This document shows positions 53,484 through 64,000 of a stretch of DNA of 64,000 nucleotides, in pieces. The position numbers were made by a program, and so were the translations under genes. Positions within the stretch are counted from its first letter, which is position 1. Each line of letters begins with the position of its first letter. The notes below the pieces were generated by a model that searched no databases, had not been told where the DNA came from, and was given only the letters and a program-made list of their open reading frames with translations. Source of the stretch: an uncultured Collinsella sp. (GTDB lineage: Bacteria; Actinomycetota; Coriobacteriia; Coriobacteriales; Coriobacteriaceae); the NCBI GenBank assembly GCA_937925715.1, contig CALAMG010000003.1, positions 11,500 to 75,499 of the forward strand, given 5' to 3'.

Positions 53484-53663
53484 CTACTCGTCAACTGGAT
53501 CGCACCAATCTGCTGGCAAAACACAGCTTGATTCTTTATCGACATAGCACCAATCCGCAACAGGGCACTCGGCGATGTCGTAAAAATTGCATATATCAAC
53601 TCCAAGACAACAAGGCTCAACGGGAGGATGTTCATTTGAACCAACAGGATGGATATGCTTCAT
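53484..53663 (-). CDS. RiPP precursor peptide 2 (Cys/Asp-rich)
   Basis: 59 residues, AGGAG seven bases before the ATG. The leader begins MKHIHPVGSNEHPPVEP; the core has cysteines at 18, 19, 25, 33, 39, 47 and 54. Asp follows Cys at +4 for C19, C25, C33 and C54, at +3 for C39 and +5 for C47. It aligns with precursor 1: identical MKHIHP, then C-LG-x-DIC-xx-YD-x-A, AD-x-C and S-x-CV. It lies between precursor 1 and the hydrophobic peptide. The net charge is strongly negative. It is predicted substrate of the SPASM maturase at 54067. Confidence 0.82.
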   Translation of the reverse strand: MKHIHPVGSNEHPPVEPCCLGVDICNFYDIAECPVADWCYVDKESSCVLPADWCDPVDE

Positions 53664-53693
53664 AACAGCTCCTCACCTTAATCCAATTAGAGA

Positions 53694-53897
53694 CTACGTT
53701 TGATCAATGCCACAGTGATCTACAACGCAGATGCTGCCGCCATCCATGTCATAGTCGCAGTAATCGTATGCACCACAGCCATCTGCTTTATCATAAACAG
53801 TACAGATGTCAGTAATGCCCAAGAGGCAGTCAAAAGACATCGGCTTCACGCCTGCCTCGTCGCCACTTCCTGGATTAATCGGATGAATATGCTTCAC
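53694..53897 (-). CDS. RiPP precursor peptide 1 (Cys/Asp-rich)
   Basis: 67 residues from GTG 53897, five bases after GGGAGG; an upstream in-frame ATG at 53945 has no ribosome site. The leader begins MKHIHPINPGSGDEAG. The core has cysteines at 24, 32, 41, 47, 57 and 62, with Asp at +4 after C32 and C41 and at +3 after C47, C57 and C62. The sequence LLGITDICTVYDKADGC and SICVVDHC align with precursor 2. The Cys-x2/3-Asp spacing resembles the substrates of Cys-Asp thioether-forming maturases such as PapB. It follows the maturase gene on the same strand after 169 bp. Confidence 0.85.
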   Translation of the reverse strand: MKHIHPINPGSGDEAGVKPMSFDCLLGITDICTVYDKADGCGAYDYCDYDMDGGSICVVDHCGIDQT

Positions 53898-54066
53898 GAC
53901 TACCTCCCTTTGAGTGCAGAAAAACCTCAATATTGTGTATAACAAACCAAGATGTCTAGTTCACCATATTTCTAGAATGGTTTCGGCGAATGTAGCAATA
54001 AGCTTCGCAGACGGTAATCAGAAGAACGAACACCTCCACAATGGTGACAGCAATGCGCTGAACCGC

Positions 54067-55425
54067 TTATTCCGATACAGTAGCTTCTCGTTGATTTTTC
54101 TCCTGCGAAGATGAGTGGCGGGAAATAAGGTCAAAAGCCATCTCGTAGCACATTTTTCTATATTCACATGATGCAGGGTGTAGACTCTTGGGCAAGTAGC
54201 CGTGCTCGTCTGCAGCCTCCCAGCTACAGCCCCCACCACAGAAAGACCGAGCCCAACAGTCCGTACAGTCAATTCTTTTTTCGACACCCTGACTCCAGTT
54301 TTCAATATACCTAGTTTCGTCAATTCCGGTGACGATGTTGCCCATTTTGAATCGCATCATCCCGACAAACCTGTGACAGGGGTATACGTCCCCTTCGGGA
54401 GTCACGGAAATAAAACGCCTGCCAGCCCCGCATCCGACAAAGGCGATCCTGTTGCTCATAATCAAATCAACTGCAGTTTTCAATGTTCTAAACAAGGGCT
54501 TTTCCCCTTGATCAATCTGTTTGAGATATTGATCCGCCAAATCTATTAGGCCCGCCCTGATTTTGTTTAATGAGTGTTCGTCGAGTTTGATATTCTCATC
54601 GAATGAGCTCACGGGCGAGAAGTAAATCCTTCTGAAGCCCATCTCTTTAAACTGAAGATAGTCTTCAACAAGGTTACAGTTATTATTTGTTAAGGTCGCT
54701 CTTGCGCCGAAGGGGAACGACTCGGAAAAACGACGAACGTTTTTGTCGATATCGGAGAAAGAGCCGCCTCCCGTCTTGTACGGGCGCGATGCATCGTGCT
54801 TGCATCCTGTACCATCGAGACTAATCAGAACAGAAAACCCGTGCTCCTTGAAAGAATTCACAGCAGTGTCATTCAAAAGCGTTCCGTTGGTCGTAATAGA
54901 ATAGGTAAAGTTTCTATTGGGGTATATTCTTTTTGAATAGTCGACCGTTTTCCATATCAGCGGCTCGTTAATCATGGGTTCCCCACCAAAAAAGACGATC
55001 GCAAGCGTTTCGTTTTCCGATGAACTTGCGACGAGGTAGTCGACCGCCTTGAAGGCTATCTCGTCTGTCATCAGCAGAGGAGACGTTCCATAATCTCCTT
55101 TACCGGCAAAACAGTAACTACAACCAAGGTTGCATGCATGTGAAACGTGGAGTTCGATGGATCTAAGTTTTCGAGGCGTGTCTTTTGTTAAGAAAGTCCG
55201 CTCAGACAATCGTTGATACTCATCAATGTCGTCTTCAAGTTCTGCTATGGTCGTTTGGTCGTAGCCTTTCGCAGCAAGTGACTTTGTTAGCAACTTCGAG
55301 TTGACCGTTCTTCCCGATGCTTCAAATATGCGAAGCGCATCTTCTGATGCTTGGTCAACCTGAAAGCAATTGCGAGTGACCTCATCGAAGCAGTAACGAC
55401 GATCACTTACTGAGAAAAAATGCAT
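54067..55425 (-). CDS. Radical SAM/SPASM peptide maturase (ranthipeptide type)
   Basis: 452 residues from ATG 55425 (GAGG five bases upstream; the frame opens 10 codons earlier at a GTG). Residues 1-80 look like a PqqD/RRE-type leader-binding domain. The radical SAM cluster motif CNLGCSYC is at 98-105, followed by FFGGEPMIN and SITTNGTLL. The C-terminal SPASM domain starts CGAGRRFISVTPEGDVYPCH (332-351), with later cysteines at 387, 390, 396, 400, 420 and 426 (CTDCWARSFCGGGC). CGAG...SVTPEGDVYPCH is the pattern of SCIFF and ranthipeptide maturases. It is predicted to cross-link cysteines of the two downstream peptides. Confidence 0.9.
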   Translation of the reverse strand: MHFFSVSDRRYCFDEVTRNCFQVDQASEDALRIFEASGRTVNSKLLTKSLAAKGYDQTTIAELEDDIDEYQRLSERTFLTKDTPRKLRSIELHVSHACNLGCSYCFAGKGDYGTSPLLMTDEIAFKAVDYLVASSSENETLAIVFFGGEPMINEPLIWKTVDYSKRIYPNRNFTYSITTNGTLLNDTAVNSFKEHGFSVLISLDGTGCKHDASRPYKTGGGSFSDIDKNVRRFSESFPFGARATLTNNNCNLVEDYLQFKEMGFRRIYFSPVSSFDENIKLDEHSLNKIRAGLIDLADQYLKQIDQGEKPLFRTLKTAVDLIMSNRIAFVGCGAGRRFISVTPEGDVYPCHRFVGMMRFKMGNIVTGIDETRYIENWSQGVEKRIDCTDCWARSFCGGGCSWEAADEHGYLPKSLHPASCEYRKMCYEMAFDLISRHSSSQEKNQREATVSE

Positions 55426-55989
55426 ACGTTCCTCAATTTCATGCTGGACTGGCACTAACCTTGTTTATTGTTGCGCAGCTATAAAAAACCACCAGCGGGG
55501 ATTCGGTGTGCGGCCCAATCGGACTCCCAAAAGGTTCTATTTGAGACTGGCAAGCTTTGTGTTGTTGGCACTTCGACAGCGCTCTTTATTCCAACATGGA
55601 GCCTCGCAGTTTGAGTCGACTTGCCTCTGGAAGGTCCGATCTTAACTTGATTTAGGATGAAAACAGATTACAGGCGCGCTCCTCTAGAAAGAAAGGAAAC
55701 CAATCGCCGCCTTTCACCAGGAAAGTTTTTATAGCCCACCTCGAGCAAAATGAAAGATGCGAGAGCGATTGGGGAACAACGCGAATCTCCCCTTTTGGGT
55801 GGGAGCGAGCCTTCAGCCACCGGCGAACGACTCGCCCTGGTCAGAATCTGGAAGTGGTGCCGGGCCGCTTGGGCCTCCCCGGTGACTTCGTGGGGCTTAC
55901 CTGCCTGACGTCGAGGAGTGCATCCGCAAGATTCGTTCCCTATGCCGTTTGCTCTCACGCCCGCCTTAGTTCCAAGTCGGGCGAGCCGC
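55426..55989. other. Upstream region of the maturase and right island margin
   Basis: No supported gene. The promoter of the maturase is expected near 55470-55490 (TATAGC on the minus strand). From about 55660 the base composition shifts to GC-richer sequence; a 96-codon minus ORF (55668-55958) has basic, low-quality protein features and no ribosome site, so I do not call it. The change toward neighbours' composition marks the island edge. Confidence 0.4.
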
Positions 55990-56415
55990 CGCGCTCATGC
56001 GACCCGTGGCGGCGACACGTCGACGCCGCGCTCGCTGAGCACATCTTCGGTCGCGGGCGAGCACGAGGTCGCGCCGGCGCATCCGCTGGGACTGCTGTGC
56101 GTGCAAAACGGCTACGTGGTGAGCGTCCCGCGCTGGATTCAGCCGAGTGAGGAAGGCGTTGAGATCGGCGCGCTGGCAACGGGGGAGGGCGGCATCACCG
56201 ACGACGTCTCGGCCCGCCATGCCCATATCTGGTGCGACGAGTCTGGCGTATGGTTTGTCGAGGACCTGTCGTCCACTAACGGCACCGTGGTGGTAAACGG
56301 GGCCACGAGCGTGTGTATTCAAGTAGAGCCCGGCCGCTCCGCCCAGCTCAACCCCGGCGACGAGCTCAAACTCGGCGAATCCACCACCTACGCCATCCTG
56401 CTCGGCGCCCTCTAG
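55990..56415 (+). pseudogene. Truncated duplicate of the FHA gene (right flank of the island)
   Basis: Contains only the FHA half of the gene at 48741: from GGDTSTPRS through LGLLCVQNGYVVS, VEIGALATGEGGIT, SARHAHIWCD and EDLSSTNGTVVVNG to LLGAL-stop. The upstream 170 codons are missing and there is no credible start. Differences from the intact copy are mostly synonymous, and two codons of the GDVGDD loop are lost. Homology continues beyond the stop to about 56525. Confidence 0.82.
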
Positions 56416-56447
56416 CCGGCAGTTAGGGACGTTCCTTTCCTGCCGGT
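56415..56447 (+). repeat. GCCGGCAG-TAGGGACG hairpin, right copy
   Basis: GCCGGCAG (56415-56422) pairs with CTGCCGGT; the following ACTTGGGGACACTCCT is identical to the left copy. Confidence 0.75.
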
Positions 56448-56579
56448 ACTTGGGGACACTCCTTGGCGCGTCAGAGCCAGTCGTCCGGGGATGGAGGGAC
56501 CATTCTGGCCTTTGGCGGTCACCCGAGGTAAACCTTTACCGCCCGCCTATATTTGTCGAAATTACACTTAACGGCGGGG

Positions 56580-56866
56580 TACAATAAACCCGCATGCGGA
56601 TTTCCGTTGCGGGCGCTTCCCATCGCCGGGGCGTGCCCGGGAGCATCCGGCATGCGGCCTTTGCGGCGCTCGGTCATGTGCAAGACGGGTAGCTGGGCTT
56701 GTGGAGCGCGTGCAGCCCTCCTCGCCTCGGCATGCCTTCTCTCCACGCCATGTACCTGCTGCTGAGTCCGCCTGCCAGATGATTGGAAGCAACAGCGAAA
56801 ATCCCATCACGCCAACATCCCGGCGATCGCCGGGGCCTGTATACCTATATGAGAGGAGAGGGGTAT
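56580..56866 (+). promoter_or_regulatory. PFOR promoter and long structured leader
   Basis: TACAAT at 56580-56585 is a likely -10 box. The 280-base leader contains CCGCATGCGGAT (56590-56601) complementary, with one bulge, to 56645-56657, enclosing further GC-rich stems. I recognise no known riboswitch. A second promoter nearer the gene (TATACCTATAT at about 56840) is possible. Confidence 0.45.
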
Positions 56867-60406
<3,540 letters not shown>

Positions 60407-60417
60407 GTCTCTCACCG

Positions 60418-60540
60418 CAGGATCTGAGGGCTGACCTTCGCGGACGTCCTCGGACATGAAAGAACCCCCGCTGCGCACTACGTGCGGCGGTGGTTCTTTC
60501 GTCCTGCGGAGTGTCCGCGAAGGTCAGCCCTCAGATCCTG
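60418..60540 (+). terminator. Very long nested hairpin after PFOR
   Basis: A 28-bp arm (60418-60445) is perfectly complementary to 60513-60540. Inside is a second stem, GAAAGAACC with GGTTCTTTC, around CCCGCTGCGCA/TGCGGCGG. There is no terminal U-tract on the outer stem, but the inner stem ends in TTCTTTC. Confidence 0.75.
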
Positions 60541-60682
60541 CTACGACTACGTCCTCGGATTGTGTGGCTGAATGAAGGACGTGGTTGTGGGGGCCTTTTG
60601 TCCCCTTCGCTGTTTCGCGGCTTTGCCGCGAAAGGCGCGCCACTTTGGGGATGGAGGGGGCTTGGTTGTTGGTTCAGATGAT

Positions 60683-62044
60683 CTAGAGAGATATGGGTGC
60701 AAATGAGAAATCGTTGTTGGGGTCGTCCTTTTCCATAAACTCATCGAGGCAGAATGTCATATAGATTGGAACGTACAGGATCTTGCCCTCTTCGCTAAGG
60801 TTTTCGTGGCTCAGCACAACGGCCTCGGGAATCTTGTACTCGCCCACACTCATCAGGCGATCGAGGGCCGCATGTGCTCGAACTTTCTTGCCCGATTTGA
60901 CTTCGATTGGGACAACATGTCCTCGGGCGCCTTCGATTACAAAGTCGACTTCACCGACCTCACGTGTTTGGTAGTACCACGTATCTGCTCCGAGGGCAAC
61001 AAGCTCCTGCGCGACCACGTTTTCATAGAGACCGCCGAGGTTGGGGGTTTTCATATCTAGATATACAGCGCGTGCCGTGCTACCGGGATATCGCGATGCG
61101 AGCATTCCTGTATCGGACTCGTATAGTTTGAAGGCGGCTGCCTTCTCTGTCCTCTTAAGAGGACTCCGGGCCTCCGTCACCTGGGGGACCATCAATCCAA
61201 CGCCTGCGTTCACCAGCCATAGGAAATCCTGCTCGTATTTTTGAAGACGAGCTCCCTCGCCTAGAGACGAGACGATAAAGCGATGGGACTCCGCCTCAAG
61301 CTGAACGGGAATTTGCTCGAAAATGGAGCGAACGTTAAACGCTCGAGTCGATGCATATTTAGAGATATCGCTTTTGTACTGATCGACTAGCTGAATTTGA
61401 AGCACACGCGTTCTCACGAGCGAATAGCCCGAATCGATATAGTTCTGAACGACCTCTGGCATGCCGCCGCAAACGATATAGGCTCTAAAGTTTTTGAGCA
61501 TCGCCTCATGAATATAGTTTTCGACGGGACGTCTCTCGACAAGGCAGCTGCGAATGTCTGCAAGCACATTCTCGCTGATGCTGTTTGCCCAACAGAACTC
61601 TTCAAAATCCATCGGTCGCATAACAATGTGCTCGACATACCCCACCGGAAAAGAAGAGATCCCCTTAAACTCAGTCCCAAGCATAGACCCCGAGAAGACA
61701 TAGCTAAAGCGTCCGTCCTCGACCAGCGCCTTCATAAGTGTAACGATCTGCGGATACTCCTGAATCTCATCGACGAAGATAAGCGTGTCTCCTTCAACAA
61801 GCGGTGCATCCGCAAGAAGGGCCACACGGTTGATGAAGTTAATGGAGTTCTTAGCGCCAACAAGTACGTCTCTTGCCTCGGCATCGAGTAGCAGATTGAC
61901 CTCATAATACGAAGCGTAGTTGCTCTTTCCAAACGCGCGAATTGCATAGCTCTTGCCAATCTGACGCGCGCCAGTAACAAGCAACGCTTTATTGGATTTG
62001 TTCTTCCAGCTCAAAAGCCTGTCAGTGACCTTACGGCGTAGCAT
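60683..62044 (-). CDS. AAA-family ATPase with DUF4143 domain (second copy)
   Basis: 453 residues, GAGGGG before the ATG. Walker A TGARQIGKSYAI, Walker B TLIFVDEIQEYP, then FSGSMLG. The C-terminal domain holds the nuclease-like residues GEVDFVIEG and VVPIEVKSG (E-x-D ... E-x-K), which the copy at 17665 lacks in part. The function of the family is unknown; members often vary between strains. It is preceded by 34-bp direct repeats (62061-62145). Confidence 0.85.
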   Translation of the reverse strand: MLRRKVTDRLLSWKNKSNKALLVTGARQIGKSYAIRAFGKSNYASYYEVNLLLDAEARDVLVGAKNSINFINRVALLADAPLVEGDTLIFVDEIQEYPQIVTLMKALVEDGRFSYVFSGSMLGTEFKGISSFPVGYVEHIVMRPMDFEEFCWANSISENVLADIRSCLVERRPVENYIHEAMLKNFRAYIVCGGMPEVVQNYIDSGYSLVRTRVLQIQLVDQYKSDISKYASTRAFNVRSIFEQIPVQLEAESHRFIVSSLGEGARLQKYEQDFLWLVNAGVGLMVPQVTEARSPLKRTEKAAAFKLYESDTGMLASRYPGSTARAVYLDMKTPNLGGLYENVVAQELVALGADTWYYQTREVGEVDFVIEGARGHVVPIEVKSGKKVRAHAALDRLMSVGEYKIPEAVVLSHENLSEEGKILYVPIYMTFCLDEFMEKDDPNNDFSFAPISL

Positions 62045-62060
62045 TAAAACCCCTCAATGA

Positions 62061-62145
62061 CAAAAATTGGCAAATAGATTTGACCCTAATCATACAAAAA
62101 TTGGCAGATAGATTTGACCCAAATCATACAAAAATTGGCAAATAG
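62061..62145. repeat. 34-bp direct repeats upstream of the DUF4143 gene
   Basis: Two full units begin at 62061 and 62095 (CAAAAATTGGCAAATAGATT followed by TGACCCTAATCATA, two differences) and a 17-bp third at 62129. They start 17 bp before the ATG on the minus strand, within the expected promoter, and so may be operator iterons. Confidence 0.8.
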
Positions 62146-62350
62146 CAAAGCTCGCTTAGGCCTCAAAGCCAGCGAGCCAGCACGGTACTTTGCGAAAAGG
62201 CTGGCGGCGCCGTTGTTGAGGGTGGCCAGGTTGGCAGTGGCGCCGTTAGCGTTCTCGGCTGCTTGGGCGCGCAGGAGCGAAAGGGCGTCGGCAGCGTTCA
62301 TGCAGAAGCCGACGGTAAAGTTCCATACTGCGAACTCGCAGTCGCTTGCC
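62146..62350 (-). pseudogene. Fragment of an unidentified protein
   Basis: The minus frame reads CEFAVWNFTVGFCMNAADAL, then AQAAENANGATANLATLNNG and SLFAKYRAGSLALRPKR before running into the 34-bp repeats. It reads like protein but has no start signal and appears cut at both ends. The family is unknown. Confidence 0.3.
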
Positions 62351-62736
62351 GCGGGGTGAAGCGCGATCGGCTATCCCTTATGTTGGATGAAAAGCCCCAT
62401 GTTTTTGCAGGGATGCATACTCGTCAAATTAATGTATAGAATCGCGTATAGTGCGAGTAAGATATTGCGCTGTCCGTTTTGTGTTTAGCAAAGATATAGT
62501 TTGCATAATCTGGTCTAATCCCTGCTCTATTTAAATAAAGTTGCACGTAAATGGCGTAGATATACCTGAACTGGGCTTCTTTACGCTGAGCGGGTAAAAT
62601 CGACCGTTCGCCGCTTAGGTATTTCCAAAATGAATAAAATGAGCGATAAAGAGAATATAAACCCTAATAAACTCGCGTATCGCACGGACGCGGGTTATTA
62701 ATGGGTTGTAGGCCTTTTACAGAAAGGATTCCAGCA
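62351..62736 (+). promoter_or_regulatory. AT-rich promoter region of carbamate kinase
   Basis: 386 bp without a gene, much more AT-rich than the flanks. Several possible -10 boxes (TATAGT near 62454, TATAGT near 62507) and an AAATGAATAAAATGAG stretch near 62630 that loosely resembles an arginine-repressor half-site. I cannot assign the start point. Confidence 0.4.
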
Positions 62737-63699
62737 ATGTCTAAGCCTCTTGGCAAGCCCGATCGTATTGTCGTCGCCCTTGGCGGCAACGCCCTCGGCA
62801 ACAACCCCGTCGAGCAGATCGAGGCCGTGAGCAACACCGCCCACGCTCTCCTCGGTCTCATCGAGCAGGGCAACGAGATCATCATCACCCACGGCAACGG
62901 CCCGCAGGTCGGCATGATCCAGAACGCCTTCGCCGCTGCCCACGACGCCATCGGTACCCCCGAGATGCCGCTGCCCGAGTGCGGCGCCATGTCCCAGGGC
63001 TACATTGGTTATCACCTGCAGCAGGGCATCGGCCGCGAGATGCACAAGCGCTATAAGCGTTGGCACGCCGCCACCGTCGTCACCCAGATCGAGTGCGATC
63101 CGGATGATCCCGCGTTCAAGAACCCGACCAAGCCGATCGGCCCCTTCTACACCGAGGAGCAGGCCAAGGAGTTCATGGCCGAGGATCCCTCCAAGGTCTT
63201 CGTCGAGGATTCCGGCCGCGGCTGGCGTCGCGTCGTCGCTTCCCCCGATCCCAAGAAGATCGTCGAGGCTGACTCCATCCTCAACCTGCTCGACAACGAG
63301 TTCATCGTCATCGCCTGCGGTGGCGGCGGCATCCCCGTCGTCCGCGACTACGAGAACAAGGGCTGCTACAAGGGCGTTCCCGCCGTCATCGACAAGGACC
63401 TGGGCGGCGAGCTGCTGGCCGAGGACTGCGATGCCGACGTCCTGTTCCTGCTGACCGCCGTTGAGCATGTCGCCATCAACTTCGGCAAGCCCAACCAGGA
63501 GGAGCTCGAGGACCTCACCGCCGACGAGGCCGAGCGCCTGGCCGACGAGGGCCAGTTCGGCAAGGGTTCCATGGAGCCCAAGGTTCGCGCTGCCATCAAG
63601 TTCGCCCGTTCCCGCAAGGGCCGCACCTGCATCATCGGCGCTCTGGACAAGGCTGCCGAGACCATGGCCGGCCTCTCCGGTACCCGCATCCACGAGTAG
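62737..63699 (+). CDS. arcC: Carbamate kinase
   Basis: 320 residues from ATG 62737 (AAAGGA upstream). Makes ATP from carbamoyl phosphate in arginine, citrulline or agmatine degradation. The N-terminus IVVALGGNALG, HGNGPQVGMI, the insert with CGAMSQGYIGYHLQQ, and CGGGGIPVV are family motifs; the C-terminus has FGKGSMEPKVRAAI. No arcA or arcB is adjacent downstream before the terminator, so it appears monocistronic here. Confidence 0.96.
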   Translation: MSKPLGKPDRIVVALGGNALGNNPVEQIEAVSNTAHALLGLIEQGNEIIITHGNGPQVGMIQNAFAAAHDAIGTPEMPLPECGAMSQGYIGYHLQQGIGREMHKRYKRWHAATVVTQIECDPDDPAFKNPTKPIGPFYTEEQAKEFMAEDPSKVFVEDSGRGWRRVVASPDPKKIVEADSILNLLDNEFIVIACGGGGIPVVRDYENKGCYKGVPAVIDKDLGGELLAEDCDADVLFLLTAVEHVAINFGKPNQEELEDLTADEAERLADEGQFGKGSMEPKVRAAIKFARSRKGRTCIIGALDKAAETMAGLSGTRIHE

Positions 63700-63764
63700 T
63701 TTCTACTCTGTTGCCTCTCTCGTGGGCGCCAGGCAAAGCGCCCACAAACTAGCCTCTCTTCATG

Positions 63765-63797
63765 AGCCCCGCAGTCCGCTCCGACTGCGGGGCTTTT
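63765..63797 (+). terminator. Terminator after arcC
   Basis: AGCCCCGCAGTC pairs perfectly with GACTGCGGGGCT, followed by TTTTGC. Confidence 0.9.
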
Positions 63798-63806
63798 GCT
63801 ATTCAC

Positions 63807-63922
63807 CTAGTCATTGGGGACAAACCCGGCACTTGGGGACGGTCCTTTCCTGCCGGCAGCTTGGGACAGTCCTTAATAGTCATTGGGGACGTTCTTAAAC
63901 GACTAGCCAAACAAGAACGTCC
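63807..63922. repeat. Composite of GGGGACGTTCTTAAAC and GCCGGCAG repeats
   Basis: AGTCATTGGGGACAAACC, then GGCACTTGGGGACGGTCCTT with CCTGCCGGCAG, then TGGGACAGTCC, then CATTGGGGACGTTCTTAAAC with a hairpin GGACGTTCTT (63887-63896)/AAGAACGTCC (63913-63922). Two families seen separately elsewhere are fused here. The last 78 bases of the window show no gene. Confidence 0.75.
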
Positions 63923-64000
63923 ATTACAGTCGAAATTGTCAGCCCGGGACCGTCTCGGGCTACGATTGAGGCGCGCCCAGAACGGGCCGCCGACCGGGCG

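Noticed and set aside
53700..53942. Plus-strand ORF opposite RiPP precursor 1
   Set aside because: It is the antisense of the precursor, which has the better ribosome site and a homologue next to it.
53940..54050. Additional short hydrophobic ORF between maturase and precursor 1 (minus strand)
   Set aside because: The frame reads VEVFVLLITVCEAYCYIRR but lacks a properly spaced ribosome site and start; left uncalled.
55668..55958. 96-codon minus-strand ORF
   Set aside because: No ribosome site, Arg/Pro/Ser-rich shadow-like composition, and it crosses the island edge.
56586..56866. Known riboswitch in the PFOR leader
   Set aside because: I could not match TPP, cobalamin, FMN or other consensus cores; only generic GC-rich pairing is visible.

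Overview
The window looks like a chromosomal segment from a gut actinobacterium of the class Coriobacteriia, most probably Collinsella. This inference rests on high GC, an HspR-controlled dnaK-grpE-dnaJ cluster with an uncoupled clpB, an actinobacterial pknB/pstP/FHA/rodA-pbp cluster, anaerobic redox enzymes (pyruvate:ferredoxin oxidoreductase, ferredoxins), a mannose-type PTS and carbamate kinase. No marker gene was compared with a database, so the genus is a judgement.

Layout. 1-3000: end of an NAD biosynthesis operon (nadA tail, nadB, nadC, NiaR-type repressor). 3170-8330: ferredoxin (minus strand), then dnaK, grpE, a zinc-finger-less J protein and hspR. 8700-11010: aconitase-family hydratase. 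11020-14210: repeat-rich block with two related membrane-anchored proteins (one frameshifted), another small membrane protein and many hairpins. 14380-17340: clpB and a short acidic ORF. 17600-19017: DUF4143-type ATPase behind a long palindrome. 19090-25980: membrane-anchored acidic protein, polytopic DUF5692-like protein, TetR regulator with twin operators, a 925-residue Fe-S/flavin oxidoreductase and hypA. 26380-29670: mannose PTS (IIAB, IIC, IID, ManO). 29972-30047: tRNA-Arg(CCU). 30217-40280 (minus): PASTA kinase, a SEDS-PBP fusion, PP2C phosphatase, two FHA proteins and a second kinase, forming a cell-wall/division signalling operon. 40668-45745: YcxB-like protein, dnaX, small membrane protein, ybaB, recR. 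45990-49679: a second kinase/FHA module.

49790-55990 is a visibly more AT-rich accessory island flanked by diverged ~530-bp direct copies of the FHA gene 3' end and its downstream region. It holds a decayed HemK/PrmC-like methyltransferase, an ABC exporter and, convergent with it, a RiPP locus: a radical-SAM/SPASM maturase, two short Cys/Asp-rich precursor peptides sharing the leader MKHIHP and a spaced-Cys pattern, and a 35-residue hydrophobic peptide. The two precursors and the 35-residue peptide emerge only on reading the minus strand closely. Cys-to-Asp spacing and the maturase motifs suggest a ranthipeptide-type (Cys-Asp thioether) product. This is the best candidate for a little-described system here. 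After it come PFOR, a second DUF4143 ATPase preceded by 34-bp direct repeats, and carbamate kinase.

A second theme is the density of intergenic hairpin repeats. At least six families recur, the most striking being 46-bp hairpin units arranged three per locus at a 61-62 bp period at three distant loci. No transposase is present in the window to explain them.
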